A program made the translations under genes and the position numbers. From positions 62,001 through 126,000 of the forward strand of contig NZ_CANMEU010000003.1 in the NCBI RefSeq assembly GCF_947497045.1: a DNA stretch of 64,000 nt, written 5' to 3'. This DNA comes from an uncultured Tateyamaria sp. (GTDB taxonomy: Bacteria > Pseudomonadota > Alphaproteobacteria > Rhodobacterales > Rhodobacteraceae). The notes below the pieces were generated by a model, which was not told the origin of the DNA, ran no database searches, and saw only the letters and a program-made list of their open reading frames with translations. This document shows positions 18,761-26,419 of the stretch, one piece after another (the first letter of the stretch is position 1; each line of letters begins with the position of its first letter).

Positions 18761-18810
18761 CTTCATCTTGCCAGATAAACTCCGGGGGGTGCGGGGGGCT
18801 GGCCCCCCGC
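18761..18810 (+). repeat. Interspersed post-stop repeat, copy C
   Basis: Six bases after the ftsY stop comes CTTCATCTTGCCAGATAAAC, then TCCGGGGGGTGCGGGGG and an inverted GGGGGGC TGG CCCCCC stem. It matches copy D (35547) closely in the AT-rich lead and copies A, B and E in layout. It occupies the leader of the downstream transporter, where the longer in-frame start would wrongly translate it. Confidence 0.75.
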
Positions 18811-18833
18811 GCACGCACGCCGCAGGCGATGAG

Positions 18834-19736
18834 GTGACGGACTGGCTGATCAGCATCGAAGGCACTGACACCGGGCACCGGGTCGCACTCGGCCTCGCGA
18901 TCCTTGCCGCCTTCCTGCACGCGGTGTTCGGCGCACTGCAAAAAGGGCGGCATGATCCCTGGCTGACGCGCGGCGCGATTGATGCCAGCTACGGGCTGAT
19001 GGCGGCCCCTTTCGCGCTGTTCGTCGTGCCGTGGCCCGAACCACATATGTGGCCGATCTTTGCGACGGTCTTTGTGATCCATGTGGGCTACAAGGTCCTG
19101 CAGGCATGGGCCTATACCAAAGGGGACTACACGGTCGTCTATCCGGTCGTGCGCGGCACGGGGCCATTGTTCACGGTGATCGGGGCCTATTTCCTGTTCG
19201 GAGAGACATTTACCCTTATTCAATGGCTTGGGGTTGGGGTGCTGCTTGCGGGCATCTATGGGCTTGCAGTCTACAACCTGCGCTATCTCGAAACGAACCG
19301 CGATACCTTGCAGCTGGCACTGACGCTCGCGGTGATCACGGGGCTGTTTGTGGCGCTTTATACGACTTACGATGCCTATGGGATCCGGGCAACAGCCAAC
19401 CCGTTCACCTTTCTTGCGTGGTTTTTTATGATTGACGGGCTGTTCATGCCGCCCATCGCCTATCTGCGTTACAAACGGATGAAAAACCCGCCGATACTGG
19501 GGCCGCTGGCGCTGCGTGGGGTCATCGGGGGCATTGTGGCGTTCCTGTCCTTCGGGTCGATAATGATGGCCACACGGCTCGACAAAGTGGGCGAAGCGGC
19601 GGTGCTGCGTGAAACCTCAACGGTGTTTGCGGCCATTATCGGTTGGCTGGTGCTCAAAGAAACGGTAGGACCGCGCAGGATCGCGCTCATGGCGCTGATT
19701 GCGGCCGGGGCCGTGATCGTGGAAATGGGCGGCTAA
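18834..19736 (+). CDS. EamA/DMT-family transporter
   Basis: The 300-residue membrane protein has about ten hydrophobic segments in two EamA halves, with charged inter-helix loops and the typical late motif FGSIMMATRLDKVGEAAVL. DMT transporters move metabolites such as amino acids or nucleobases; the substrate cannot be told. I chose a GTG start at 18834, because the longer in-frame version would translate the palindromic repeat lying just after ftsY into about 20 low-quality residues. It is followed 9 bases later by ispZ, so it is likely in the same transcript. Confidence 0.8.
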   Translation: MTDWLISIEGTDTGHRVALGLAILAAFLHAVFGALQKGRHDPWLTRGAIDASYGLMAAPFALFVVPWPEPHMWPIFATVFVIHVGYKVLQAWAYTKGDYTVVYPVVRGTGPLFTVIGAYFLFGETFTLIQWLGVGVLLAGIYGLAVYNLRYLETNRDTLQLALTLAVITGLFVALYTTYDAYGIRATANPFTFLAWFFMIDGLFMPPIAYLRYKRMKNPPILGPLALRGVIGGIVAFLSFGSIMMATRLDKVGEAAVLRETSTVFAAIIGWLVLKETVGPRRIALMALIAAGAVIVEMGG

Positions 19737-19745
19737 GAGGCAAAG

Positions 19746-20357
19746 ATGAGCAACGAGAAAACCATCAACCCGATCATGAAACAGGTGCTGGAACTGGGGC
19801 CGCCCGTAGTCTTTTTCCTGATCTACCTGCGCATCCGCGACAACACCTACACATTTGGTGGCATCGACTATTCCGGGTTCATCGTGGCCACGCTGATCTT
19901 TGTGCCCATTCTGCTCATCGCCATCGGAGTGCTGTGGGCGATGACAGGTAAACTGAGCCGCATGCAGATTTTCACCGCTTTCATGGTGATCTTCTTTGGC
20001 GGGCTGACGGCGTGGTTCAATGACGAGCGGTTTTTCAAGATGAAGACCTCGATTGTCTACGGGCTCTTTGCGCTGCTCTTGGGGATCGGGCTGCTGCGGG
20101 GCCAAAGCTGGCTTGCGGTGGTGCTCAACGACTCGATGCCGATGCGCCATGAGGGGTGGATGATCCTCACAAAACGGCTGTGTGCGATGTTTGCAGCACT
20201 TGCCGTCGCCAACGAAATCGTCTGGCGCACCATGTCGACGGACACTTGGGTCAAGATCGAAACCTTCGGCTTCCCCCTCGCGCTTGTCGTGTTCCTGTTC
20301 TGGCAGATCAGCGCGCTCCAAAGTTATCTGATCGACGAAAACACCAAGGCCGACTAG
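19746..20357 (+). CDS. ispZ: Inner membrane septation protein IspZ/YciB
   Basis: The 203-residue product fits YciB (IspZ): KQVLELGPPVVFFLIYLR near the N-terminus, GLTAWFNDERFFKMKTSIVY near residue 80, and NEIVWRTMSTDTWVKIETFG near 150, with about five transmembrane segments. YciB takes part in cell envelope synthesis and septation. It is the last gene of the ftsY–EamA–ispZ run, a common order in this family. Its stop overlaps the stop of the convergent Popeye-like gene by 4 bases (CTAG, 20354-20357). Confidence 0.9.
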   Translation: MSNEKTINPIMKQVLELGPPVVFFLIYLRIRDNTYTFGGIDYSGFIVATLIFVPILLIAIGVLWAMTGKLSRMQIFTAFMVIFFGGLTAWFNDERFFKMKTSIVYGLFALLLGIGLLRGQSWLAVVLNDSMPMRHEGWMILTKRLCAMFAALAVANEIVWRTMSTDTWVKIETFGFPLALVVFLFWQISALQSYLIDENTKAD

Positions 20358-21064
20358 CGGTGCATCACCCGCCGTGCTTCGGCATCTTCAGCCCATTCGT
20401 GGTGATGGGGGGCCACGGCAAAGGCGACCTTGACCGCCAGATCGCTTGAGATCATCGCCTCGATTGCCAGCTTGAAGCGGGATTTTTTCTCTGCGCGTGT
20501 GCGCAGGCTGGCGACATCCCAGATCAGCACCTCGGCCCCCGCGGGCAACCGGGTCGTGGCCGCACTGGGTTGTCGGGTCAGATAGGCGACCTCCCCCACA
20601 AACAGGTTGGGAGGCATCGAAAACCGCTCGCCGCGTTTCATCACATCAATCTGACCGGAAATCACATAGATGAGGGTGTCAGGCTTCACCCCTTCGGTGG
20701 TGACCTGGCGAGGTGCATCAAGCACTTTGCGCTCGGCCCGCAAGACCAGATCGCGAAAATCGCCGGGGGGCAGGCTCGAAAACAGCGGATAGATGTCGCG
20801 GTGCGCATGGGGCACGGCCAGTTTGGATTGCTGCCAAAGCAGCCCGCCAAGCCCGATCAGATTGGCCGTACCCATCACCGTCGAGGTATAGATCGCCTCC
20901 CATAGGGGCGTGTCGGTGGCGGTAAAGTAGTAATAAATATAAAGGCTTGTGCCCAACATGATCATCAGGCGCAGCGCGATCTGGTTGATGATCAGATAAC
21001 CGATGGTAAAAGCACCACCCGCCAGTAAAATCACCAGTTCGGGGCCCAAATAGTCACTCAGCAT
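20354..21064 (-). CDS. Popeye-like membrane protein with cyclic-nucleotide-binding-type domain
   Basis: The 236-residue protein has three N-terminal transmembrane segments (about 9-26, 30-48, 58-78) followed by a cupin-like cNMP-binding-type domain (about 90-205). That architecture is the one seen in Popeye-domain proteins. In the phosphate-binding cassette it reads FVGEVAYLTRQPSAAT. The FGE-like Gly-Glu is kept, but the arginine that contacts cyclic phosphate in CRP-type proteins is a Pro or Ser here, so canonical cAMP binding is doubtful. It probably senses a ligand at the membrane. Confidence 0.65.
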   Translation of the reverse strand: MLSDYLGPELVILLAGGAFTIGYLIINQIALRLMIMLGTSLYIYYYFTATDTPLWEAIYTSTVMGTANLIGLGGLLWQQSKLAVPHAHRDIYPLFSSLPPGDFRDLVLRAERKVLDAPRQVTTEGVKPDTLIYVISGQIDVMKRGERFSMPPNLFVGEVAYLTRQPSAATTRLPAGAEVLIWDVASLRTRAEKKSRFKLAIEAMISSDLAVKVAFAVAPHHHEWAEDAEARRVMHR

Positions 21065-21114
21065 CTGTGGTGGTCTTTCCTGGTCAGGTGTAGCGCGCGC
21101 CCATCTAGCGTCAC

Positions 21115-21801
21115 CTATCCCTTTTTGCCGAACAATTTTTCTTGTGCCGCTGGATCGGGCTTGGTGTTGCGTTTGTCCAGATGCAGTGCCTGTCCGCGCT
21201 GCACAGCCGGGCGTGCGCCAACCAGGTCAAGCCAGCGGGCAAGGTGGGGTTTGTCCTCCAGCGTTTGTTGCTGCCCTTCCCACAGCGACGCCCAGGGCCA
21301 GATCGCCATATCTGCGATCGAATAATCGCCCGCCACATATTCAGTGTTGGCAAGCTGGCGGTCCAGCACCCCGTAAAGGCGCCCTGTTTCAGCGCGATAC
21401 CGATCCTTGGCATAGGGGATGTCGTGGCCCATGCCGGGTGCGTATTTCAGGAAATGGTGCGCCTGTCCGGCCATCGGGCCAACCCCGCCCATCTGCCACA
21501 TCAGCCATTGATCGACCGCGATGCGGTCCCGTTCGGTCGCGCCCCCGAATTGCCCCGTCTTGCGCGCCAGATATTGCAGGATTGCCCCGCTTTCAAAGAT
21601 CGAAATCGGGGCCCCGTCCGGCCCATCGGAATCCGTGATCGCGGGCATCCGATTGTTGGGAGAGATGGCAAGGAAGTCGGACTTGTGCTGATCGCCCGCC
21701 TCAATGTCGATCAGGTGGGTCTGATAAGGCAGCCCGAATTCCTCAAGGGCGATGGACACTTTCCACCCATTTGGTGTGGGCCAGTAAAACAGATCAATCA
21801 T
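21115..21801 (-). CDS. Glutathione S-transferase family protein
   Basis: The 228-residue protein opens with a thioredoxin-like GST domain (LFYWPTPNGWKVSIALEEFG, then NNRMPAI at the cis-Pro motif and FESGAILQYLA for gamma-glutamyl contact). A helical C-terminal domain with YSIADMAIWPW follows. The active-site TPNGWK matches the YghU/YfcG-like Nu class, some of which have disulfide-bond reductase activity. The start at 21801 gives the standard first strand. It lies 28 bases downstream of the alpha/beta hydrolase gene on the same strand and is probably cotranscribed. Confidence 0.85.
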   Translation of the reverse strand: MIDLFYWPTPNGWKVSIALEEFGLPYQTHLIDIEAGDQHKSDFLAISPNNRMPAITDSDGPDGAPISIFESGAILQYLARKTGQFGGATERDRIAVDQWLMWQMGGVGPMAGQAHHFLKYAPGMGHDIPYAKDRYRAETGRLYGVLDRQLANTEYVAGDYSIADMAIWPWASLWEGQQQTLEDKPHLARWLDLVGARPAVQRGQALHLDKRNTKPDPAAQEKLFGKKG

Positions 21802-21829
21802 CGCAAGCACCCTTTTCTGGTTCGGGGCG

Positions 21830-22768
21830 TTATGATGCGGGTTTTTGAGCCATCGGCAAGGGTGTGCCCAAATCCGGTCGGGCAAAGAGGCGGGACCAAC
21901 GGGGAGCAGGGTCGGCGGGCACCGCATGTTGCAGTGCGGCCAAAGGCGTGGCCTTGGGGGTGCGCAGGCAGTGGGCGTAAAAGCGCAATGCGCCGGGCCG
22001 GGTATAGCCCGACCAGTGGCACACGCGGGCCCGTGCCGGGGCGACATGGCCGCCAAAACGGCTCAGGCGCGCCAATGTGTGGGCGCAATCAAGCTGAATC
22101 GTGACCGCGTTGGGCAGGTCAAAACCGCACCCCATGGCCCGGTCAAAGGGCACGGGCGGCGCGATCAGACGCTCGTACATGAAATCAAACAGATCGTTTT
22201 CACGGCTCGTGATGTTGATCAGCTCGGCAGCGCATCCCGCCCGGCTTTGCAGCGCGGCCGTGGCACTGCTGGCATAGCTTGCGCCGGTGATTGTGACGAT
22301 ACGCCGTATCGAATGGGCGGGCAGGGTGCGCAGCGCCTCAAAGATTACCTCGGATCCCATGGAATGGGTCATCACATGAATCGGGCGGGTTGGCGCGTGG
22401 CGGTGCAAATCCGTGATCATATCCGCCAATTGTCGGCCCGCCGCCTTGGCAGAGGCATGTGCTGCCCAGATATGGCCCCGCGCGCGCCATCCAAAGGCGA
22501 TGGCCAACCCCTCATCCGCATCACCAATCCCAAAGCCCAAATGCCGCAGCCAGGCCACATCACCGGGTTTGTCAGGATGGGTGCGGTGCGCAAAAATGCG
22601 GCTGTGCGGAGAGTGGCGCGGGCAGGTCGGATCATATTTGAACCCATGGATCAGAATGATGATGGGGCCAGTCCCACGGGCAGCACTGCGCAAGGCGGAA
22701 GCAGGGGCTGCGGGCGAGCGATCAAGGCAAAGCCCCTCGGGGCCTGCATTCACTCTCAGGATCGGCAT
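21830..22768 (-). CDS. Alpha/beta hydrolase family protein
   Basis: The 312-residue protein has the alpha/beta hydrolase oxyanion segment PIIILIHGFKYDP (near 35) and a nucleophile elbow HVMTHSMGSEVIFEAL (near 127). The elbow is T-H-S-M-G in place of the strict G-x-S-x-G. The family includes esterases related to DUF900-type lipases. No signal peptide is evident, so it is probably cytoplasmic. I chose the ATG at 22768, preceded by GGAGGTGG. It faces away from the metZ riboswitch region. Confidence 0.7.
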   Translation of the reverse strand: MPILRVNAGPEGLCLDRSPAAPASALRSAARGTGPIIILIHGFKYDPTCPRHSPHSRIFAHRTHPDKPGDVAWLRHLGFGIGDADEGLAIAFGWRARGHIWAAHASAKAAGRQLADMITDLHRHAPTRPIHVMTHSMGSEVIFEALRTLPAHSIRRIVTITGASYASSATAALQSRAGCAAELINITSRENDLFDFMYERLIAPPVPFDRAMGCGFDLPNAVTIQLDCAHTLARLSRFGGHVAPARARVCHWSGYTRPGALRFYAHCLRTPKATPLAALQHAVPADPAPRWSRLFARPDLGTPLPMAQKPAS

Positions 22769-22892
22769 TTCACCACCTCCTACCACATCTAGTGGGGCTG
22801 CTCTGGAGTCTTCATATGACGGGGGCATGAAATTTTGGTTACGGCACCGTGACGGTGTTGACCCTGCGCAGGCCTGCGCGTAAATCCGGTGT

Positions 22893-22975
22893 ATGAGGCG
22901 ATTTGTTACCGGATTGCGGGCCTCTCTTGCGTTTGCGTCGTGCGAATGGCTGGAAAATTCCGCTAAAAGGTCAGG
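22893..22975 (+). promoter_or_regulatory. SAM-II riboswitch upstream of metZ
   Basis: The leader shows the conserved SAM-II elements in order: P1 strand GAGGC (22895-22899), GATTTG, CCGG, ATTGC, the P1 partner GCCTC (22920-22924), and the pseudoknot segment CGCTAAAAGG (22961-22970). SAM-II senses S-adenosylmethionine and represses methionine synthesis genes in alphaproteobacteria. Between the P1 partner and CGCTAAA there are about 36 bases instead of the usual ten or so, with an extra small hairpin (TTTGCG and TGCGAA, 22932-22946). Confidence 0.8.
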
Positions 22976-22982
22976 ATGAAAG

Positions 22983-23019
22983 CCCCCCTTTCGCTTGACT
23001 TGGCGTCTGGGGGTTTTTT
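22983..23019 (+). terminator. Intrinsic terminator in the metZ leader
   Basis: CCCCC (22983-22988) pairs with GGGGG (23009-23013) and is followed by six T residues (23014-23019), between the SAM-II core and the metZ ribosome binding site. Flanking A and T bases can extend the stem. A second hairpin, GGCCTGA (23022-23028) with TCAGGCC (23036-23042), follows. This suggests transcriptional as well as translational control. Confidence 0.65.
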
Positions 23020-23063
23020 GTGGCCTGACCCGATTTCAGGCCCATGATCAAGGAGTTAGACAG

Positions 23064-24263
23064 ATGTCTGACAGCACGTCCAAAGATTGGAAGCCGCGCA
23101 CGCATGCGGTGCATGGCGGCACACGGCGCAGCCAATATGGCGAAGTCTCCGAAGCGATATTTCTGACCCAGGGGTTCGTCTATGACAGCGCCGAAGCTGC
23201 CGCGCAGCGGTTCGAGGCGGCAGGTGAAGACGAATTTATCTATGCGCGCTATGGCAACCCCACGGTGCGGATGTTTGAGGAACGTATCGCCCTGCTGGAA
23301 GGAGCCGAGGATGGGTTTGCGACCGCCTCCGGCATGGCGGCGGTGTCGGGCGCGCTGAGTGCGATGCTCAAGGCCGGGGATCGCGTGGTGTCGGCCCGCG
23401 CACTCTTTGGGTCCTGCCTTTATGTGCTTGAGGAAATCCTCACGCGCTACGGGGTCGAGGTAGAGTTTGTCGATGGCACTGATCTTGAGGCTTGGCGGGC
23501 CGCGATCACACCGGATACCACAGCGGTTTTTTTCGAATCCATTTCGAACCCGACGCTGGAAGTTGTTGATATCGAAGCGGTTTCGGAACTAGCGCATACG
23601 GTCGGGGCGACCGTGCTGGTCGACAACGTCTTTGCCACGCCAGCGTTTTCAAACGCCATCGCCCAGGGGGCGGATGTTGTGATCTACTCGGCCACCAAAC
23701 ATATCGACGGGCAGGGGCGCGCGCTTGGCGGGATCATCCTTGGCACGCGCGACTTTATCCGCAAGACGGTCGAACCCTATATGAAACATACAGGCGGCTC
23801 CATGTCGCCGTTCACGGCTTGGGTGATGCTTAAAGGTCTGGAAACGCTCGACCTTCGGGTGCGCGCGCAAGCCGGATCGGCGCTGGCACTGGCCGAGGCG
23901 CTGACGGGTCACGCGGCCCTGTCGCGGGTGATTTTCCCCGGCCACCCCAGCCATGCGCAACATGCGCTGGTACAGACGCAGATGGGTGGCAAGGGGGGCA
24001 CCGTTCTGTCCCTTGATCTGAAAGGCGGCCAGAAGGCGGCGTTCAGGTTTTTGAATGCGCTGACGATTCCGGTGATTTCGAACAATCTGGGCGATGCCAA
24101 ATCGATCCTGACACACCCGGCCACCACGACGCACCAACGCCTGCCACAGGATCAAAAAGATATTCTGGGGATCACACCGGGATTGGTGCGGATGTCGGTG
24201 GGTATTGAGGACACCGATGATCTGATCACGGATGTGCTGCAAGCCTTGGAAAAGGCGGGCTAA
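23064..24263 (+). CDS. metZ: O-succinylhomoserine sulfhydrylase
   Basis: The 399-residue PLP enzyme of the Cys/Met metabolism family makes homocysteine from O-succinylhomoserine and sulfide. It shows YARYGNPTVRMFEERIALLEG (core of the N-terminal domain), SGMAAVSGAL, DNVFATP and SATKHIDGQGRALGG with the PLP lysine at Lys212. The C-terminal SNNLGDAKSILTHPATTTH is typical of MetZ/MetB. The start at 23064 is fixed by AAGGAG 8 bases upstream. A SAM-II riboswitch and terminator precede it, which supports the methionine role. Confidence 0.93.
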   Translation: MSDSTSKDWKPRTHAVHGGTRRSQYGEVSEAIFLTQGFVYDSAEAAAQRFEAAGEDEFIYARYGNPTVRMFEERIALLEGAEDGFATASGMAAVSGALSAMLKAGDRVVSARALFGSCLYVLEEILTRYGVEVEFVDGTDLEAWRAAITPDTTAVFFESISNPTLEVVDIEAVSELAHTVGATVLVDNVFATPAFSNAIAQGADVVIYSATKHIDGQGRALGGIILGTRDFIRKTVEPYMKHTGGSMSPFTAWVMLKGLETLDLRVRAQAGSALALAEALTGHAALSRVIFPGHPSHAQHALVQTQMGGKGGTVLSLDLKGGQKAAFRFLNALTIPVISNNLGDAKSILTHPATTTHQRLPQDQKDILGITPGLVRMSVGIEDTDDLITDVLQALEKAG

Positions 24264-24420
24264 ATCGGAACCCGGTCCCGCATTTGCGCGGGGCCACTGC
24301 ATCACGCACGGTGATGTCATCCATATTGCAGCTTCACACGTATACGTTAGCGATATTGGAAATGTGCGATGGGTCGGCCTAAATGACTGTCACACGCAAA
24401 ACAAAAAGGGGGGCTACTTT

Positions 24421-25524
24421 ATGAACATTCATACGCCCGACATGACTGCAATACCCAAACGCGATGATGCCGAAGCCGCGCTGGACACCCTGCGCAGATG
24501 GGCCAAAACCGCATCAACCACAGACATACTTGAGCTGGACCCGTCCGTGGCACGCCTTGTGCCCGGAGGTGACGCAGCAAACTATCCATCTTTCGAGCGG
24601 ACCTACCCCGACGCATTCAGCGTCGATTCCGACTACAAGGACACGTTGCCCGATCTGCAAAACGGGCCCTCCAGCCTGATCCGCGGTTCCAAACAGCAAA
24701 TCCAGCATGTGGGTATCTCGAACTTCCGACTGCCATTGCGGGTGCAGACCCGCTCGGGGGATGCGCTGACGCTTGAAACATCCGTGACCGGCACTGTCAG
24801 CCTTGAGGCCGACAAGAAGGGCATCAACATGTCCCGGATCATGCGGTCGTTTTACAAATACGCCGAAGAAACCTTTAGCTTTGAGGTGATCGAGGCGGCG
24901 CTGGACGATTACAAAGCGGACCTTGAGTCCTTTGATGCGCGCATTCAGATGCGTTTCAGCTTTCCCATGAAAATTGACAGCCTGCGCTCGGGCCTGTCGG
25001 GGTATCAATACTATGATATCGCGCTGGAACTGGTGGAACGGGGCGGGGTGCGCAAAAAGATCATGCACCTCGACTATGTCTATTCCTCGACCTGCCCCTG
25101 TTCGCTGGAGCTGAGCGAGCATGCACGCGCAACCCGCGGTCAACTGGCCACGCCACATTCGCAACGCTCGGTCGCGCGGGTGTCGGTTGTGCTTGATGAC
25201 GACGCAAGTGTGCTGTGGTTCGAAGACGTGATCGAAGCCTGCCGCCGCGCCGTGCCGACCGAAACGCAAGTGATGGTGAAACGCGAAGACGAACAGGCCT
25301 TTGCCGAGCTGAATGCGGCCAACCCGATCTTTGTCGAGGATGCGGCCCGTCTGTTTTGCGAGCAGTTGCTGGCGGACGTGCGTGTTGGCGACTTCCGTGT
25401 GATCGCAAGCCATCAGGAAAGCCTGCACAGCCATGATGCGGTGTCGGTGCTGACCGAGGGTGACACATTCGCATGCGAAAGCATTGATCCGAAGATGTTC
25501 AGCACCCTGTTCCACGTCGGTTAG
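24421..25524 (+). CDS. folE2: GTP cyclohydrolase FolE2 (type IB)
   Basis: The 367-residue protein is FolE2, the GTP cyclohydrolase that can use metals other than zinc and makes the first folate precursor. It shows GISNFRLPLRV (near 99), EADKKGINMSRIMRS (near 126), STCPCSLELSEHAR with the metal-ligand cysteine (near 221), and PHSQRSVARVSV. An AAGGGGGG ribosome binding site precedes the ATG at 24421; the frame stays open upstream. I see no folE in the window. The 157-base leader contains no convincing Zur-type operator. Confidence 0.93.
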   Translation: MNIHTPDMTAIPKRDDAEAALDTLRRWAKTASTTDILELDPSVARLVPGGDAANYPSFERTYPDAFSVDSDYKDTLPDLQNGPSSLIRGSKQQIQHVGISNFRLPLRVQTRSGDALTLETSVTGTVSLEADKKGINMSRIMRSFYKYAEETFSFEVIEAALDDYKADLESFDARIQMRFSFPMKIDSLRSGLSGYQYYDIALELVERGGVRKKIMHLDYVYSSTCPCSLELSEHARATRGQLATPHSQRSVARVSVVLDDDASVLWFEDVIEACRRAVPTETQVMVKREDEQAFAELNAANPIFVEDAARLFCEQLLADVRVGDFRVIASHQESLHSHDAVSVLTEGDTFACESIDPKMFSTLFHVG

Positions 25525-25532
25525 CGGCGCAG

Positions 25533-25555
25533 GGCGGAGGACACCTCCGCCTTAC
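25533..25555. repeat. Hairpin–TTAC repeat, single unit
   Basis: GGCGGAGG ACA CCTCCGCC (25533-25551) followed by TTAC, nine bases after the folE2 stop. The unit is the reverse complement of the second hairpin at the xseA copy (13095-13117) and matches the layout of the copies near 54694. Confidence 0.7.
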
Positions 25556-25567
25556 AGCATAAACGGC

Positions 25568-25599
25568 AAGGCGCGCCCGAGGCTCGGGTGCGCCTTCTT
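25568..25599 (+). terminator. Intrinsic terminator after folE2
   Basis: AAGGCGCGCCCGA (25568-25580) pairs with TCGGGTGCGCCTT (25584-25596), with one mismatch and a 3-base loop, followed by CTTT. It lies between the palindromic repeat and the start of the small ParB-like gene. Confidence 0.75.
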
Positions 25600-25622
25600 T
25601 GCATCCAAGGGGCTTTGCCACC

Positions 25623-26006
25623 ATGATCCGTCCTCAATACCATTTCCGCCGCGACGCGGGGCGCGTTCTGGTCTGGAATGTCGCAAAACTGATCGCAGAA
25701 CTGGGGGATGACCCACCAACGCGCGACATCCGCCTTGATCAGATCCGTGAAATCGATGAGACATATTGGTATGATTTGGAAGGTGCTGCGCCCACATGCC
25801 GGTCGATCCTGCACCACGCCCGGTTGATCGCGCAGGCCGACCTGCAATGGCCCATCTTGCTGTGTCCTGCGGGGCGGGTGATGGACGGGATGCATCGGGT
25901 GCTGAAGGCGCTGGACCTGGGGCATACACACATCGCATCGCACCGTCTGCCGCATCTGCCATCCCCCGATTTCATTGACCCGGACCCGCGCGATCTGACC
26001 TATTGA
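25623..26006 (+). CDS. Small ParB/sulfiredoxin-fold-like protein
   Basis: The 127-residue protein resembles a stand-alone ParB N-terminal domain. A strand-plus-helix start leads to IRLDQIREID (near 38). Then comes PILLCPAGRVMDGMHRVLKALDLGH (near 77-101), which matches the pattern of ParB and sulfiredoxin active loops where a G-x-H-R motif follows a conserved Asp/Asn-Gly. There is no helix-turn-helix domain, so it is not a partition protein. It could be a nuclease or kinase-like ParB-fold enzyme or a remnant. It starts 27 bases after the terminator of folE2. Confidence 0.55.
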   Translation: MIRPQYHFRRDAGRVLVWNVAKLIAELGDDPPTRDIRLDQIREIDETYWYDLEGAAPTCRSILHHARLIAQADLQWPILLCPAGRVMDGMHRVLKALDLGHTHIASHRLPHLPSPDFIDPDPRDLTY

Positions 26007-26122
26007 CCCAAACGCCGTGCAACCCGGTTATGCAGAGCGGGCATTGGTAATTCCGGGTGCGCACTGTTACGTCTCAGCCAACGGGAGGACACATAAAACC
26101 GTTACGTTTATAAGGTATCCCA

Positions 26123-26362
26123 ATGGCTTACATCACACACACCGCCCCCAAATCCATCACTGGTCTGCTGTCATCACTCTGGGACGGGATCACCCGCGCA
26201 CTGGGCGCGCTTGGCCACTCCGTCACCTTGTCCGCCGCCGCTGAAACCCGCTTTCGCCGGATCGAGGCGTTGAATGCGAAGACGGACGCCGAACTTGCCG
26301 CGATGAACCTGCGCCGTGCTGATATTCCGGCCTATGTGTTCCGGGACCTGATGCACATCTGA
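26123..26362 (+). CDS. DUF1127-type small protein
   Basis: The 79-residue basic protein has the DUF1127 (YjiS-like) C-terminal pattern: RRIEALNAKTDAELAAMNL then RADIPAYVFRDL, which forms a two-helix motif. In alphaproteobacteria such proteins have been linked to RNA maturation and phosphate or carbon metabolism. Codon use fits the neighbours. It is monocistronic, between the ParB-like gene and trkH, with a 116-base upstream gap that probably holds its promoter (AT-rich segment near 26094-26116). Confidence 0.7.
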   Translation: MAYITHTAPKSITGLLSSLWDGITRALGALGHSVTLSAAAETRFRRIEALNAKTDAELAAMNLRRADIPAYVFRDLMHI

Positions 26363-26419
26363 ACGCAACAGATCGCACGTGCTTGACACGCCGTGCGCAG
26401 CACTTCAACGCTACGCAGG

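Noticed and set aside
24338-24347. 10-base palindrome ACGTATACGT upstream of folE2
   Set aside because: Short, with no extension or known consensus (not a convincing Zur box); it may be chance in this length of sequence.
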